Shown: piece after piece, positions 36,865 through 48,231 of the stretch
How the letters are laid out: each line of letters begins with the position of its first letter
How positions within the stretch are numbered: position 1 is the first letter of the stretch
Source: Anaspis maculata
Lineage: Eukaryota; Arthropoda; Insecta; Coleoptera; Scraptiidae
DNA length: 64,000 bases
NCBI GenBank assembly: GCA_949128115.1
Contig: OX421968.1
Location: 930,001 to 994,000 of the forward strand
Direction: 5' to 3'
Notes under the pieces: generated by a model
The model's database searches: none
What the model was told of the DNA's origin: nothing
What the model saw: only the letters and a program-made list of their open reading frames with translations
Made by a program: the position numbers and the translations under genes

Positions 36865-36982
36865 TATGTTTTGGATGTCCCCCTCAATATAAAAATCGAC
36901 CTGTTTTCGCTCGAGAAAATATTCACTAAGAATCGGGAGTTATTGCAGGTGGATAGTTTTCAAATGATCACCCGGTATAAAA
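36865..36982. repeat. Dispersed repeat, copy 1 (second at 39530-39652)
   Basis: The two segments share tttt-gatgt-cc, aaatcg-cctgtttt, aatcgggagttattgc and atcacccggtata in direct orientation. Both end at the same cacccggtata boundary, which may be a transposon terminus. Confidence 0.6.
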
Positions 36983-37775
36983 TTACACGATACGATTTTA
37001 TTGCCGTGAGTAGATACCTAAATAAATATAGTACTGTTCTACTGTTCAGTTGAAAAAGTATTAAAAAAATCTGGTACCGCGAAAGGAGATAGAAATTCAG
37101 CTCACCGCAGTCCATCTGCTCAAATCGAGTGAGTAAGCAAGCCAAAAACAGTATCAGGTTGCCACATGAACGTAGAGAAACAGTCAACGAAAAATAGTCA
37201 CAGTTGAAAAAAAGTCGATTAGTCAACTTCAATTTTTGCTGTTTGGTGTTCGAAACATGCTGCTGCACGGAGAAATGTAAATAATCGGGTTTAAGCAGGA
37301 CTCGGAATTCCCAGAATCCCAGATGTCGTGCTGCGGACGTGGTCAAATATTTTTGTCGAAAATATACCGATTGTTTGAAGACCTGTGTCAGGTTCCCCCT
37401 TGTGTCAACCTGACGCGGGAAAGAAGACTCACTTTTCTCAAGTTGTGAAAAGAACACCAGCTTAATCGGTAGTTTGCCTTGGTACCTATACATTGAAATG
37501 ATATCTGACTGCAGCATATTGTCTGAATCATTTTCCTTCTATTGGCGAGAAACACTTTGCTTTGCAGCTATTGACCGAAAATCTTTTTAAAAGCCTTATT
37601 GAGCGACCTTATTTCTCGAAAGTTTTTATCTGAGAAGGCGCAGCTATTTTTTGGAGAAGAAAAAATGAAGATGTTGGAGCAGCCCTTGAAAAAAATCACT
37701 TGGAGGAAACTTTCGCATGAGAACCGGAAAAAAAACAGTAAAGACATACAGAGTCTGAGGTGTCATGTGAATATA
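36983..37775. other. No gene
   Basis: A 185-codon minus-strand frame (36960-37517) is open, but it has no motif I recognise and is low-complexity at its end. I regard it as a chance ORF. Confidence 0.45.
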
Positions 37776-37960
37776 CAGAGTGCTTGCAAACTTGAGGTAG
37801 AAAATTGAGCCGCAGTTGAAGAAATGCCTCAAAAGTGCCGGAAAAATGTTGAAAAAAAACTATGATCTTTATTTCTACAAATATGGATGGTCAAAAGGTC
37901 CTTCGACCCCTTCGACTTCCGTTTTTTTCAGGATTTTAGGAAACTCTTAGCATCAGACCA

Positions 37961-38035
37961 CAACGCACAACGCACAAAAGATCTTATAGGTCGCAGTGCA
38001 GAAAGGATCCTCCGATACCAAACGACCACCTCTAC
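37961..38035. repeat. 75-bp insertion flanked by CATCAGACCA duplication
   Basis: CATCAGACCA occurs at 37951-37960 and 38036-38045, enclosing 75 bp. Part of the insert (gcagaaaggatc, ccaaacgaccacctct) recurs near 57232-57270 in another context. The length and the 10-bp duplication suit retroposition of a short RNA, though I do not recognise the RNA. Confidence 0.55.
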
Positions 38036-38097
38036 CATCAGACCAAAGAGCAAATCTTTTTAACCTTTGAATATGTCTTGTAGTTTTAGTGAGTGTA

Positions 38098-38244
38098 CAG
38101 GGTGAGTCATGAATCGCAAAAATCAATGTTTCCTCAAAAATGGCCGTGAAAAATTCTAGAGGTTATGAACAAATAGTTCTCATATGAAATTTTCTGCATG
38201 CATTTTTCAAGAAAACTGGATTTCCAGGATTTACGACTCACCTG
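38098..38244. mobile_element. 147-bp TA-flanked MITE
   Basis: CAGGGTGAGTCATGAATC at the left corresponds to GATTTACGACTCACCTG at the right, with TA at 38096-38097 and 38245-38246. It lies inside the 37776-38489 hairpin, so it is younger than that element. Confidence 0.78.
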
Positions 38245-38635
38245 TATAGCAAATAAAATTAAAAAACACATTCAAAGGTTCAAAAACATTGCTTCTTGGT
38301 CTGTAGAGAACAGTTCACTAAAATCTTTCGAAATAACGAAAATAGACGGGGTCGAAGGACCACCTTTCGACCGTCCATATTTTCAAAAATAAGAACCCTA
38401 CATTTTTTTCAACATTTTTTGTATGATACTTTTGAAGCATTTTCGTAACTGCGGTTCGATTTTCTTCCCCAAAGTTTGCAAACACCCTGTATAATATACC
38501 TTTCACCCCTATTTATGTTATTTTATGTTGTCAATAAGTTCTGTAAGAAATCTCCAAGCAGATAACACATTTAGTAGACAATAAAAAGCGTCAACAGAGA
38601 GGAATATATCTGATTTTTTTATATTGTTATTTTCA

Positions 38636-38775
38636 AGAGTCTAATCAAGACTCTTGATCTTGACAGCCCTACTCTTGTCTTGTCTGGAAATTTCAAGACA
38701 AGAGTTTCTAGAGGTCTTGTCTAAGTCTTGACGTCTTTTCAAGACAAGAGTCTAGAAAGTCTAACTCTAGACGGC
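38636..38775. repeat. Low-complexity array of AAGACAAGAGTCT-type words
   Basis: The words caagactcttg, caagacaagag, gtcttgtct and agactctagac recur in both orientations over 140 bp. It is a degenerate simple-sequence array able to form short stems. Confidence 0.7.
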
Positions 38776-38785
38776 AACACTAGGT

Positions 38786-39036
38786 ACCAATTATCTTTGT
38801 CAAATGACTGCGCAACCCATTTTCCACGTCCAAATCGACATTGGCGAATGAAAAGCATTCGAAAATGACTACTCGCTTGCCTTTTCAGGCCTTCATTAGA
38901 CTATACTAGACCTGGAGCTTAAAATTCTGGAGATACCCCCTCCCCTCCGTTCCTAAGGGGCAAATTTTTGGTGGTGCTCCGGGTAAAAACTCTTGAATAG
39001 GTCCAATGATCATCTGTGCTGAAAATAATCGAAATC
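38786..39036 (-). repeat. Right arm of the 6.1 kb foldback
   Basis: Inverted counterpart of 32901-33161. Confidence 0.85.
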
Positions 39037-40254
39037 GTTAGAAGTGCAGAACCTGGACGATTTTAGCCCCGTACCGCTACGACTACAGCCATTGATACCA
39101 AATTTGAAAAAATCGGTTGAGAAATGAGCATATGGCGGATTGTCGAGCAGGATACCTAAATTTGGGTCGATTATGCGGAAATGAAAAAAACAGAAAGTAG
39201 GTTTCGCTTCAACTCGCAATAGCTCCTCAGTCAATGACCCGATTTTATTGGCTGTGGTCTTGAATTGATAAGAAAGGCCTCTTTCTTCATGATACATTAT
39301 TGGTTTTGACTTTCTGGTAACTTTCAATAAAAAGCAACGAGGACAAAAGAAGGCCTATTTTCAATTGTTTCTGCCATCTTGAATTTTGATGTGTCGGCCA
39401 TTTTAAAATATGGAAATGATAGCTTATTCAATTGGCTAGCCAATGCTGAAAAGTTCGATAAAATCGGTGACGAAATAAAAATTTTAGAACGAAAAATTGC
39501 GAGCACGGTTTTTTATGGCCCACCCGGTATGTTTTTTAGATGTTCCTCTTGATATAGAAATCGCCCTGTTTTTGCTTGATGCGATATCTACTAGGAATCG
39601 GGAGTTATTACGGGTGGATAGTTATTAGTTTTTAAATCATCACCCGGTATATTCAATATATTTTTCTGGAGAATCTTTTGACTTATTTCGGGCGTTATTT
39701 GACGGAATTAAGAGAATTGTTTAATTGAGCATTGAGCAGTCAAGTTAAACATCAATAGATTCACTTCGCACGAATGAATTAAAAAGTTCTCACGCGTGTT
39801 ATGTAGGAGCCCAGTTAACCGGAACATTCTTTACATGAACATTACCTGAACCAGAAATTTTCATGTAAGTGGAAAAGATCTTATCAACTGCAGTAACACA
39901 AAACACATGAAATGTGTTGATGTTCAAAACACTTTTGACCCCTGTGTAGCAAGTCTGGCTGAGAAAATCACGGCGAACTTTATTGCGTAATTACATCATC
40001 ACTCTATTTTGACCGTATAACAAACTTCTTAGAAATTATGTTTATTACACGGGTTTTTCAAAATGTCAGAATAAAATGAGGAAAAATGTAGCTACAAATA
40101 CCGATATAGATACCGATCTTCCTACCGTTAGGTTAAACTCTGCCGAAAACACACATTTATCCATCACAATTAATATATCAATAGTTTTACTCTACATTGT
40201 GGCGTCTACAAAGCTTAATTATTTCGGGGGATGTACTAGTATTTTATCAACATA
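39037..40254. other. No gene; contains second copy of a dispersed repeat
   Basis: 39530-39652 is the direct-repeat partner of 36865-36982. Around 39400-39515, text of the type caattttgatgtgtcggccattt ends at cacccggtat, possibly another terminus of that family. No protein-like frame is present. Confidence 0.45.
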
Positions 40255-40837
40255 CAGAGTGTTTCAGGGATGGTAGCGGAAAATTTAACTGTGGGCAGAT
40301 CTCGTCAAAATATGACGGAAACCTATAGTATACCATTTTGCAAAGCTCGGCCTGATGACAAAGATACAGCCCTCCAAAGTTCACTTTTTCCGGATTTCAA
40401 AAATTTGTAACTCAGGAACGTTTCGACAAATTTAGCTTTAATTCAGCAAAAGCTGATTTGTCATAATGATCTATCAACCTGCCAAATTTGGAAAGAATCC
40501 AACCAGTGGTTCAGGAGTTATGAGGGTCAATAATTTAAAAGCATCCGAAGAAAAGTTGACTTAAGGTGACCCCTCTTAACTTCTACGCCACTGATTGGAT
40601 TCTTTCAAAATTTGGCAGGTTGATAGCTAATTATGACAAACCAGCTTATGCTAAATTAAAGCTGAATTTGTAGAAACGTTCTTGAGTTAAAAAATTTTGA
40701 AATCCGAAAAAAGTGAACTTTGGAGGGCTGTATCTTCGTCATTAGGCCAAACTTTGCAAAATGGTACAGAGGTTTTCGTCATATTTTAACGAGATCTACT
40801 CACAGTTAAATTTTTTGCTATCAACCCTGAAACACTG
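40255..40837. mobile_element. TA-flanked hairpin MITE, CAGAGTGTTTC type
   Basis: CAGAGTGTTTCAGGGATGGTA pairs with the right end ctatcaaccctgaaacactg. TA flanks both ends (40253-40254 and 40838-40839). Arms of about 270 bp pair almost base for base, through gatacagccctccaaagttc. Non-coding. Confidence 0.85.
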
Positions 40838-40839
40838 TA

Positions 40840-41586
40840 TAGGAACTATTGCCAACAATGACCTGTTATTTACTTATTTTATCGATTCATAGTCCACTGA
40901 TTAAACTAGGTAATTTCTCATTTTCGTGAACAATCCAGCAGTTATAAAGATGAAGCGGGACTTATGGTGGGGTGTATGCACATTGCACACCCCAAAGGGA
41001 ATGACTCTTTCAGCTGCACTTTGCCGGTCTGTCCGTCCATCCACTCTCCATCCATCTGTCCGTCACGGGAACTCCTCTTCAGAAAAGAGAGCTATCAGTT
41101 TGGCATAGGGTGAAGGGGGGTAATTGAAGACACGAGAATCACAAGTCGGTAAAAACCAAAATTGATATCACAGTTTGGTGGATGAATAACACCTTGCCGT
41201 TTACTATGTCACCAATAGGCAAATGATTTACAATATCATACTGCACCTGCAAACCCAAAAGTAGTCTAGTCTAGCACTTTTCTTACAAATAATGAAATTT
41301 CAAAGTCACATAATTATTAAAAACCTATAACACAAACGCCCTCCTTTACCCTAAACGATAATCGACCTTAGCCTATTTCTCTTGCATGTCGAGTTGATAG
41401 AAATATTGCCTGAATAACGATAAACAATTACAATAATAACACTGAGTGTAGCGCGGCGTCGTCACTGAAGTAGGTACTAAATTTCATAAGCCGGCAGTAC
41501 TTTTAATTTACGGGATACGGAGTACTAAATGTATGGGATGCAGCAAGTACTTTATTTCGTAGGAAATTTAAAATAATAACTCTTCA
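40840..41586. other. No gene
   Basis: It contains a gtccgtccatccactctcc stretch (41030-41065) like that at 22300-22340, and a small gtgtatgcacattgcacac palindrome at 40973-40991. Confidence 0.4.
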
Positions 41587-41969
41587 CAGGGCCGATTCTG
41601 GCTTGTCGGCCGCCCTTGTGCAGAAAATATTTGGCCGCCCGCCAGCTGTAGCCCCGCAGCAATTTTCTGGCGGGGGCGTCCGGGTTCCCTAGAAATTGCG
41701 CCGCTGACGTTTTTTTTTTTCACCTTGCGGGACTAAAACCGCAGGGCGGCCACCTCGCCTCCATTTTTGACAACCTATTGTATTTTTCGGGCACTAAAAA
41801 TTTACAATTTACGCAGGGCGGCCGCCTTGGGTCTCGAAAATCATAATATCAGTTTCTTTTTTGACACTCAATTTTCCGTTTAAAAAAATTGGGCGATCTT
41901 CCGCCGCCCTTAGATTTTGGCCGCCCTTGTGCAGAGGCACTCCTAGCACACCACTCAGAATCGGCCCTG
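41587..41969. mobile_element. hAT-like MITE with perfect 8-bp TSD
   Basis: The left end CAGGGCCGATTCTG is exactly inverted at the right end. ACTCTTCA lies immediately outside both ends (41579-41586 and 41970-41977), an exact 8-bp duplication. The interior (ggccgcccttgtgcag at both ends) extends the pairing. The 105-codon minus-strand ORF spanning the right end is spurious. Confidence 0.9.
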
Positions 41970-42855
41970 ACTCTTCATCGATACGACCTACTGCCTTACT
42001 GGTCACCAGTGTGACCATGCTTGAATGTACATACGTCGGCATCGGCATGGGATTTGTACAATAGGTCCCTTCGTTTCGGTTTTTTTGAGTGCCCATGTAT
42101 GGCGCAAATTTCATAGTTTCGTACACCGATATTGAAAATTAACACTAAAAAAAATTGTAGTGCACCTAAAATTCCACATATAATTTGGTTGAATGTTAGA
42201 TACCATTTTTTATATTCAAAGGGAATGTTTCATTGAAATGAAGTTCAATGATCATTTGTGGAAGTTCAGGAACAACGAAAATGGCAACAGCGCTGAGAAC
42301 AACAAGACATCGGCGCCAACCATGCGCCAATTGTCACTTGTGACAATTATGATGACACTTCTCGTTTCCACCTGACCTATATTTCATTTGCTCATGTTTT
42401 GACGAAGGAACACAACTTGTTGAAAATGGCTGTACCGAGAAGGAAGTTCAAAGAAGCTACGAAGAGATGCAGTTACGGTGTGTGTAAAAGTGACAGCCAG
42501 GAACCAGTAGTTGGTCAGGCGGCTAGACAGAGCATGCAGCGTTGCCATTCAACTGACAGGTGTACGAAAGTTTTTAAAATTTGGTGCCTTCAAGAATGCG
42601 CATCTGCCCAAACGAAGTAGCCTATCCCGCCAGCCGCGCTGCACCCTTGTTTTGTACCGTACCTACCCGATCTAAAAGCTGTATTACACCGAAGCAGGAC
42701 AACTTGACGCCGGCCAACTTGACGCGGGACAACTTGACGCCAGGACAACTTGACGCCAGGACAACTTGACGCCAGGACAACTTGACGCCAGGACAACTTG
42801 ACGCTAGACAACTTGACGCCGGGACAACTTGACGCCGGACAACTTGACGCCAGGA

Positions 42856-44110
42856 ATTTTAAAGTAGCCGATAGCCGACTTAGCGTCGGGACAACCTAAT
42901 ACCAGTTGGAGTCATCATAATTTTGGGTTCTAGTTAGCCAGTTTGTGTCTTTTTGTCCCCCAACTGGCCCCCTTGTGTTTCCTGTAGTTTTTCGGAAGTA
43001 GCAAACCCCTTATGCCTACTTGTGTCTTATGTTTTTGAGTCCCAATGACCTCAGTTTGTATAACTCGAAGTCACAGCCCCCATGCGACTTTATGTGTCAT
43101 TTCAAGCCCTGATGAGTCCCCTACTTGTGTCTTTCTGTTGTTCTCGAAACTTTAATGGAGCCACTTTGTTTTTCCATAGTGTTTTTAAGAACCCTGATAA
43201 CCCCCTCGATGACCTTTTTGTGTTTCCATGTGGAGCTCTAAATTATATCGAGCCCCCTTGTATCTTCTTGTGCTTTGGAACCCTGCCGGCCCCCATTCTT
43301 TCTTGCTGGGTCAATCTGGGCCATGTGTCTATGTTGACGCTTCCAGCCCCGCAACAAGCTCCATTTTGTCTTCTCATGTCGTGGAATCCTAGCGGCCCTC
43401 GTTGTGTCTTGCTACGTTTATCGGAGACGCAACGGACCCCCTTTGTCTGTATTTGTCGTTTTGAAACCTGATAATCCCCCTCGTGTCTTCATGTGGTGTT
43501 GTGTGAGGCCCTGATGAACCCCCTTGTATCTTCTTATGTTTCTAGTCCTATATGGCGCCCTCTCGGGCGCCCCCGTTATGCCTTGCTTTGTCAATCGGAG
43601 CTTCAATAGGCCCTTTCGTGTCTTTCTGTCATTTTGACGATGAGCCCAATCATGTTTTCTGTGGTTCTCGGAAAACGCGAGCCCCTTTATGCTCACTTTT
43701 CTCATGTTTTGGAGCTCTAGCGACCCATTATGTCTTGCTGTGTCAGTCGAAGCCCCCCTTCTGTCTTTAGGTACCGTATTGTGCCCCGATGACCGCTTTG
43801 TATTTTTTTGGCAGTTTCGGAACACTATCGAGCCCCTTTGTATCTTTTTTACTTTGGAGCCTTACTGGCCCCCATTGTGTTCTTTTGTGTCGTTTCGAGT
43901 CCCCAATGAACCCTTTGATGTTTTTTCAAGGTTTTCGGAAGTCTAAGCGAGCCCGCTCATGTCTTCTTGTGTTTTGGAGATCTAGAGGTCCTCATTGTAT
44001 TCTGCTGTGTGATTCGGAGCCCCAGTGAACCCCCTTGTGTCTTAATGTGTCGTTTCGACTACCGATGAGTCCCGTTTTGTCATTTTCTTCGAATGTTTCC
44101 TTTCTCTGTT
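42856..44110. repeat. Degenerate body repeats, unit about 60 bp, first monomer
   Basis: The phrase agccccgatgagcccccttgt, then gtgtctt and a gtttcggagcc-like block recurs roughly every 60-65 bp. Frames through it (for example 43418-43825 minus) give repeated GGSSG- or RGGLSG-like peptides because the unit is near a multiple of three. No known domain. Confidence 0.65.
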
Positions 44111-44235
44111 CTCACAAAATCCCTGGCGCAAATCGTCCGGCGTCAAGTTGTTCCGGCGTCAAGTTGGTCGAAGCAGGACAGCTTGACGCCGGCCATCCTG
44201 ACGCGGGACAACTTGACGCCAGGACAAGCTAACGC

Positions 44236-45414
44236 GTGTACAATTTGATGTGTTGCTTCAAGCCTTGACTAGCCCCCTCATTGTGTCTTCATGTTGCTTT
44301 TGGGACTCTATCGAGCCACAATCTATCGAGCCACAATCTATCTTCTTAGATTTTGTAGTTCTTGAGTTCTTCTTTGTCAATCGGAGCCCCGATGAGCCCC
44401 CGTGTCTTTTTGTGTCGTTTCGAGCTCCGATAAACCCTCTTGTGTTTACTTGAGGTTTTCGGAATTCTGAGGAGCCCCCTTATGTCTTACTATGTTTTGG
44501 AGCTCAAGCAGCTCCCATTTTGTCTTGCTGTGTTAACTCTGAATTCCAGTGGATCCTTTTGTGTATTTATATGTCGTTTTGAGCCCTGATGAGCTCCCTT
44601 GAGTGTTCATGTTGCTTCCAGAATCGTAGTATCTACCCTTTATGTCTCCATATGGCGTTGTAAGCACCCTTATTCAGAGACCAATTGGAAACTCTTGTTT
44701 CAAGCCCTTCATGATCTTTCGCTCCTCCAGAATTTCACTAGGCCTCCTTGTGCCTTCTTTGATTCTTAAAGCCCTACTGGCCCCCTTGTTTCTTCAATGT
44801 CGATTGAAGCCCTGCTGGGTTCCCTTACAATGTCCCGTCGCTTTCAAAGCTTAAGTAAACACCTTTGTGCCTTCGTGTAACATTTGGCGCCCCCGTGTGT
44901 CCCCAACCTCAAGTACCGTTTGGAGCCCTGGTGAGTCTCCCTATGTTTTTCACGTGTTTAGATTTCCCGTGAGCCCCTTTTGCCTTTTTGTGTAATCCAA
45001 AGCACTATTGAGCCCCCTTGTGCTTTCAATGTCTTTTGAAGTCCTGATGAGCCCCCTTGCAATTTTCCGTGTCTTAGGGAGCTTTCAAGCAATCGAAAGC
45101 ACACTTGTGTTTTCGTTTGGTATTCAAAGTCCTCTTGGTCCGCTTGTGTCCTCATATGCCGAAAAAGCTCTCTTTTGCTTTCATGTGTTGTTCATAGCCC
45201 CCACTGGACCTCATTGTGTCTTCAATAATTGATGTTGTTTGAGCCCCGCTGAGCTCCCTTGCATTTTTTCCATTTACATTTAGTAAGCACTCTTGTGCCT
45301 TTGTTTGGTATTCGAAGGTCTATCGGGCCCCCTTGCGTCTTCCCCTTGCTTCCGTAACTTTAGTAAGCACCTTTGTGCCTTCATGTATTGCTCGGGGTCC
45401 TATAGCTCCAACTG
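44236..45414. repeat. Degenerate body repeats, second monomer
   Basis: Same repeating phrases as the first monomer (gagccccgatgagccccc, cttgtgtctt), more diverged, with attcgaa-type insertions. It supports a dimeric element rather than one long unit. Confidence 0.6.
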
Positions 45415-45667
45415 GTGATAAGTTGTCCCGCCGCTAAGTCGGCTATCGGCTACTTTAAAATTCCTGGCGTCAATTTGTCCGGCGTCAAGTTGTCCCGGCG
45501 TCAAGTTGTCCCGCGTCAAGTTATACTGGCGTCAAGTTGTCCCGGCGTCAAGTCGGCCGCTTTAAAATTCCTGGCGTCAAGTTGTCTCGCGTCAAGTTGT
45601 CATGTACGCGTATTACACATATCACACTACACAATTTCTTGTTTGCATCATAAGTTTTGTATTATCT

Positions 45668-45843
45668 AAAGGTGCATTTAGACAGCCTTATATTTTAGCT
45701 GTGGTTTTAATTTTAGTCGTAAGCGCAGCATCGATTATTGGCTGTCGTGCCCATGTGAAATCAATGAGCAATCAGCGATGCTACGCTTACGACTAGAGCT
45801 AAAATTACGGCTAAATAAGCCGGATCAAACTCACCTTTAGATT
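45668..45843. mobile_element. Hairpin MITE, AAGGTGC family copy 1
   Basis: ATCTAAAGGTG at the left is exactly inverted at the right (CACCTTTAGAT). The interior shares ttttaattttagtcg and aagcgcagc with 62375-62540, and its arms pair (cgtaagcgcagcatcg with cgatgctacgcttacg). Non-coding. Confidence 0.72.
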
Positions 45844-46111
45844 GTACGAAAAATATTGCGATTTCTTGAGGTCAAGAAACAATGACAATGAAGTCTTACA
45901 CAGAAACCACCAAATGCGATTTCACCAGCGTAAATTGATGCTCAAGTAGATGAAACAAAATACCTACTGTGAAGTTTAGGAAAAATCGGACCCGGAAAAG
46001 AACTGAAATTGGGCTCGTCATAGTTCATCCGTTTAAAACTGAATACGCGCCTAAATCCATCTACCAGAGTTTGAAGCAGGACCGCAGCTGACATAAAGCA
46101 CCGTTGCCACA

Positions 46112-46345
46112 TTATTATTATTATTATTATTTATTTACTTATTTATTTATTTATTTAATTGACTTATTTAACGAGGCGACATTCAGCTATCAGCTGCTCT
46201 ACCATGCAACCTCGGGGACAGAACAAAATATCCATGGATGTAGCGGGATTCGAACCCGCACAGCGCAGCGCGAGTGGGTCAGCTGCTCGCTGACTCATTA
46301 TTTATTGTGCTCAGAGTGTTCGCTTCGCGGAGCGGTCATTTGCTG
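46112..46345 (-). mobile_element. tRNA-derived SINE with ATAA/AAT tail
   Basis: On the minus strand, an exact-type B box (gcgggttcgaatcccgc, about 46245-46262) follows an A-box-like cagcgagcagctgac. A body ends in TAAATAAATAAATAA and AATAATAAT tracts at 46112-46160. No target duplication was resolved. It is a different family from 24987-25338. Confidence 0.6.
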
Positions 46346-46781
46346 AACGTGTGGCGTTTTTGGGCTGAATTAAAAAAATAATGGAAGCTGGGTTTCGAAC
46401 AAGTCAACGACAGGAATCTCCCAGAAGTCGGTGTAAGACAATTTTTATCGAAGAAACGTAGGTTTTTTCGCATATGGCATAAGAAATGTTGAAGCCAACA
46501 AATGCTTTAGGTCTCCAAGCGGGCCTGTAGCGCACCTACCACACTAAGAGAAAGTGTTCAATTATAGGCAACAAATATTTGTTAATAGACAATTTAATAA
46601 CACATATCAAAACAGAGTTTACATCAACACAGTGGCGGATCCAGGATTTGTGCTGGGGGGGGAGCGCAACACAGTGGCGTACCTAGCATATTTGTCACCC
46701 GGGGCGGATTATCCTGTGAGACCCCCCCACACCTTACTTTACATCTATATCTAGAGAATGAGCTGCAGACTGCAGAGACAT

Positions 46782-48024
46782 TAGTATATTGGGAATAGAA
46801 TATCTGCTGGAATTAATTCAAACAGAAACGATTTTCTTACCATGGCTAGCTTTCAGTTCCCTCTTCAACATGTCAAAAGTCCTCAACTCTAGGACTGCTA
46901 CAAATTAGTATACAGGGTGAAAGCTTATTATTTTTCTTTATTTCCTTTCTTTCTTAAAAAACTGATGACCGAAACAAACGGTTTCAGGCTAGTTTGATAG
47001 GCCATAGTCTTCCAATAAACATATAAAAAATATACCACCCAGCAACTGCTGCGTATCAAGTTACAGAGTGGAAACTATTTTTCATCTTCAATTTTTTTTC
47101 TTGGTGGAACTGATCTAGATTGAAGCCGATTCCAGTTATTTTGCAAGCTTATAATGTCATACTGAACATATGAGAAAGACACATCTCTGCATCTGCTGCT
47201 TTTCAATTTACAGGGTGAAAAGTCATTTTCACGTTTCAATTTTTTCTTGGTGAAATTAGCTCACACATCAATTTCGACTAATTCTTCTGTAAACTTGAAG
47301 TTTCTAGTCGAACATATCAAAATAATACATTTCTGCTACAGCTATGTTTTTTTTACAAATTTAAATGTTTGGGTATATTTGGGTATATTGCATCGAAAAT
47401 TCAAAAAATCTTGGGACGCAACCAAACATTTAAATTTGTAAATAAAAACGTACCTGTAGCATAAATGTATTATTTTGATATGTTTGACTAGAAACTCCAA
47501 ATTTACAGAAAAACCAGTCGCAATTGTTGTGTGAGCCGATTTCATCAAGAAAAAAATTGAAACGTGAAAATGACTTTTCACCCTGTAAATTGAAAAGCAG
47601 CAGATGCAGAGATGTGTCTTTTTCATATGTTCAGTATGACATTATAAGCTTGCAAAATAACTGGAATCGGCTTCAATCTAGATCAGTTCCACCAAGAAAA
47701 AAAATTGAAGATGAAAAATAGTTTCCACCCTGTAACTTGATACGCAGCAGTTGCTGGGTGGTATATTTTTTATATGTTTATTGGAAGACTATGGCCTATC
47801 AAACTAGCCTGAAACCGTTTGTTTCGGTCATCAGTTTTTCAAGAAAAAAAGAAAGTAAAGAAGAATAATAAACTTTCACCCTGTATACTGATTTGTAGCA
47901 GTCCTAGAGTTGAGGACTTTTGATATGTTGAAGAAGGAACTGTAAGCTTGCCATGGTAAAAAAATCGTTTTTGTTTGAATTAATTCCAGCAAAGCACCTA
48001 TTTTTTTCTATTTCCAATATACTA
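46782..48024. mobile_element. 1.24 kb near-complete palindrome
   Basis: TAGTATATTGG at 46782 pairs with CCAATATACTA at 48024, and pairing continues to the centre near 47396 (caaatttaaatgtttggg with cccaaacatttaaatttg in the loop region). CAGGGTGAAA motifs flanked by TA lie inside the arms, near 46914 and 47884. A third, direct copy of the right arm follows at 48232-49320. Confidence 0.88.
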
Positions 48025-48231
48025 CATCCCCAGTGCCGGATTAGGCAATTTTCCGCCCTATAGAAATTCAGGGATCGAAAAATGGCGCCCCAGCTTATTG
48101 GTGACATAATATTTTCAGACGCAGGAAAACGATTTCCTGACAAAGCGGACAACACCACAAACAGCGACTAATGCCATGAAAGAAGCGCCGCAGGCGAAAA
48201 TATTTTAGGCAATTTAGCCAAGCATTTGAAT

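Larger units (their letters stand above)
37776..38489. mobile_element. TA-flanked hairpin MITE with nested insert
   Basis: CAGAGTGCTTGCAAACTT at the left pairs with AAGTTTGCAAACACCCTG at the right. TA lies on both sides (37774-37775 and 38490-38491). The arms pair at 37776-37935 with 38335-38489, including ggtccttcgacccc. Between the arms lie a 75-bp insertion with a 10-bp duplication and a smaller TA-flanked MITE (38098-38244). Confidence 0.8.
42690..45609. mobile_element. Foldback-like dimer with minisatellite inverted ends
   Basis: The left end (42690-42855) is an array of 15-16-bp units based on CAACTTGACGCCAGGA. The right end (45415-45600) is the same array inverted. GTATTACAC lies just outside both (42681-42689 and 45610-45618), a 9-bp duplication. 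In the middle (44118-44235) an inverted array runs directly into a forward array, so two copies sit in tandem, joined near 44166. Each body (about 1.2 kb) consists of degenerate units of about 60 bp. Drosophila FB elements have tandem-repeat inverted ends and 9-bp duplications, so the resemblance is structural. No transposase is seen. Confidence 0.8.

Noticed and set aside
36960..37517. 185-codon minus-strand ORF
   Set aside because: No recognisable domain and biased, hydrophobic low-complexity end; most likely chance.
42700..42850. Regular short repeats resembling a CRISPR array
   Set aside because: Units are contiguous 15-16-bp minisatellite repeats without unique spacers, mirrored at 45415-45600, in a eukaryotic context.
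46672..46710. Pairing of this second hAT-like end with the right end at 56042
   Set aside because: Its 8-bp flank (gcgcaaca) differs from CATCAACA, while the end at 46630 has an exact match.
47342..47626. 94-codon ORF
   Set aside because: It lies wholly inside a palindrome arm; no protein similarity recognised.
48031..48070. Another hAT-like end (CAGTGCCGGATTAGG)
   Set aside because: No inverted partner or duplication was found in the window.
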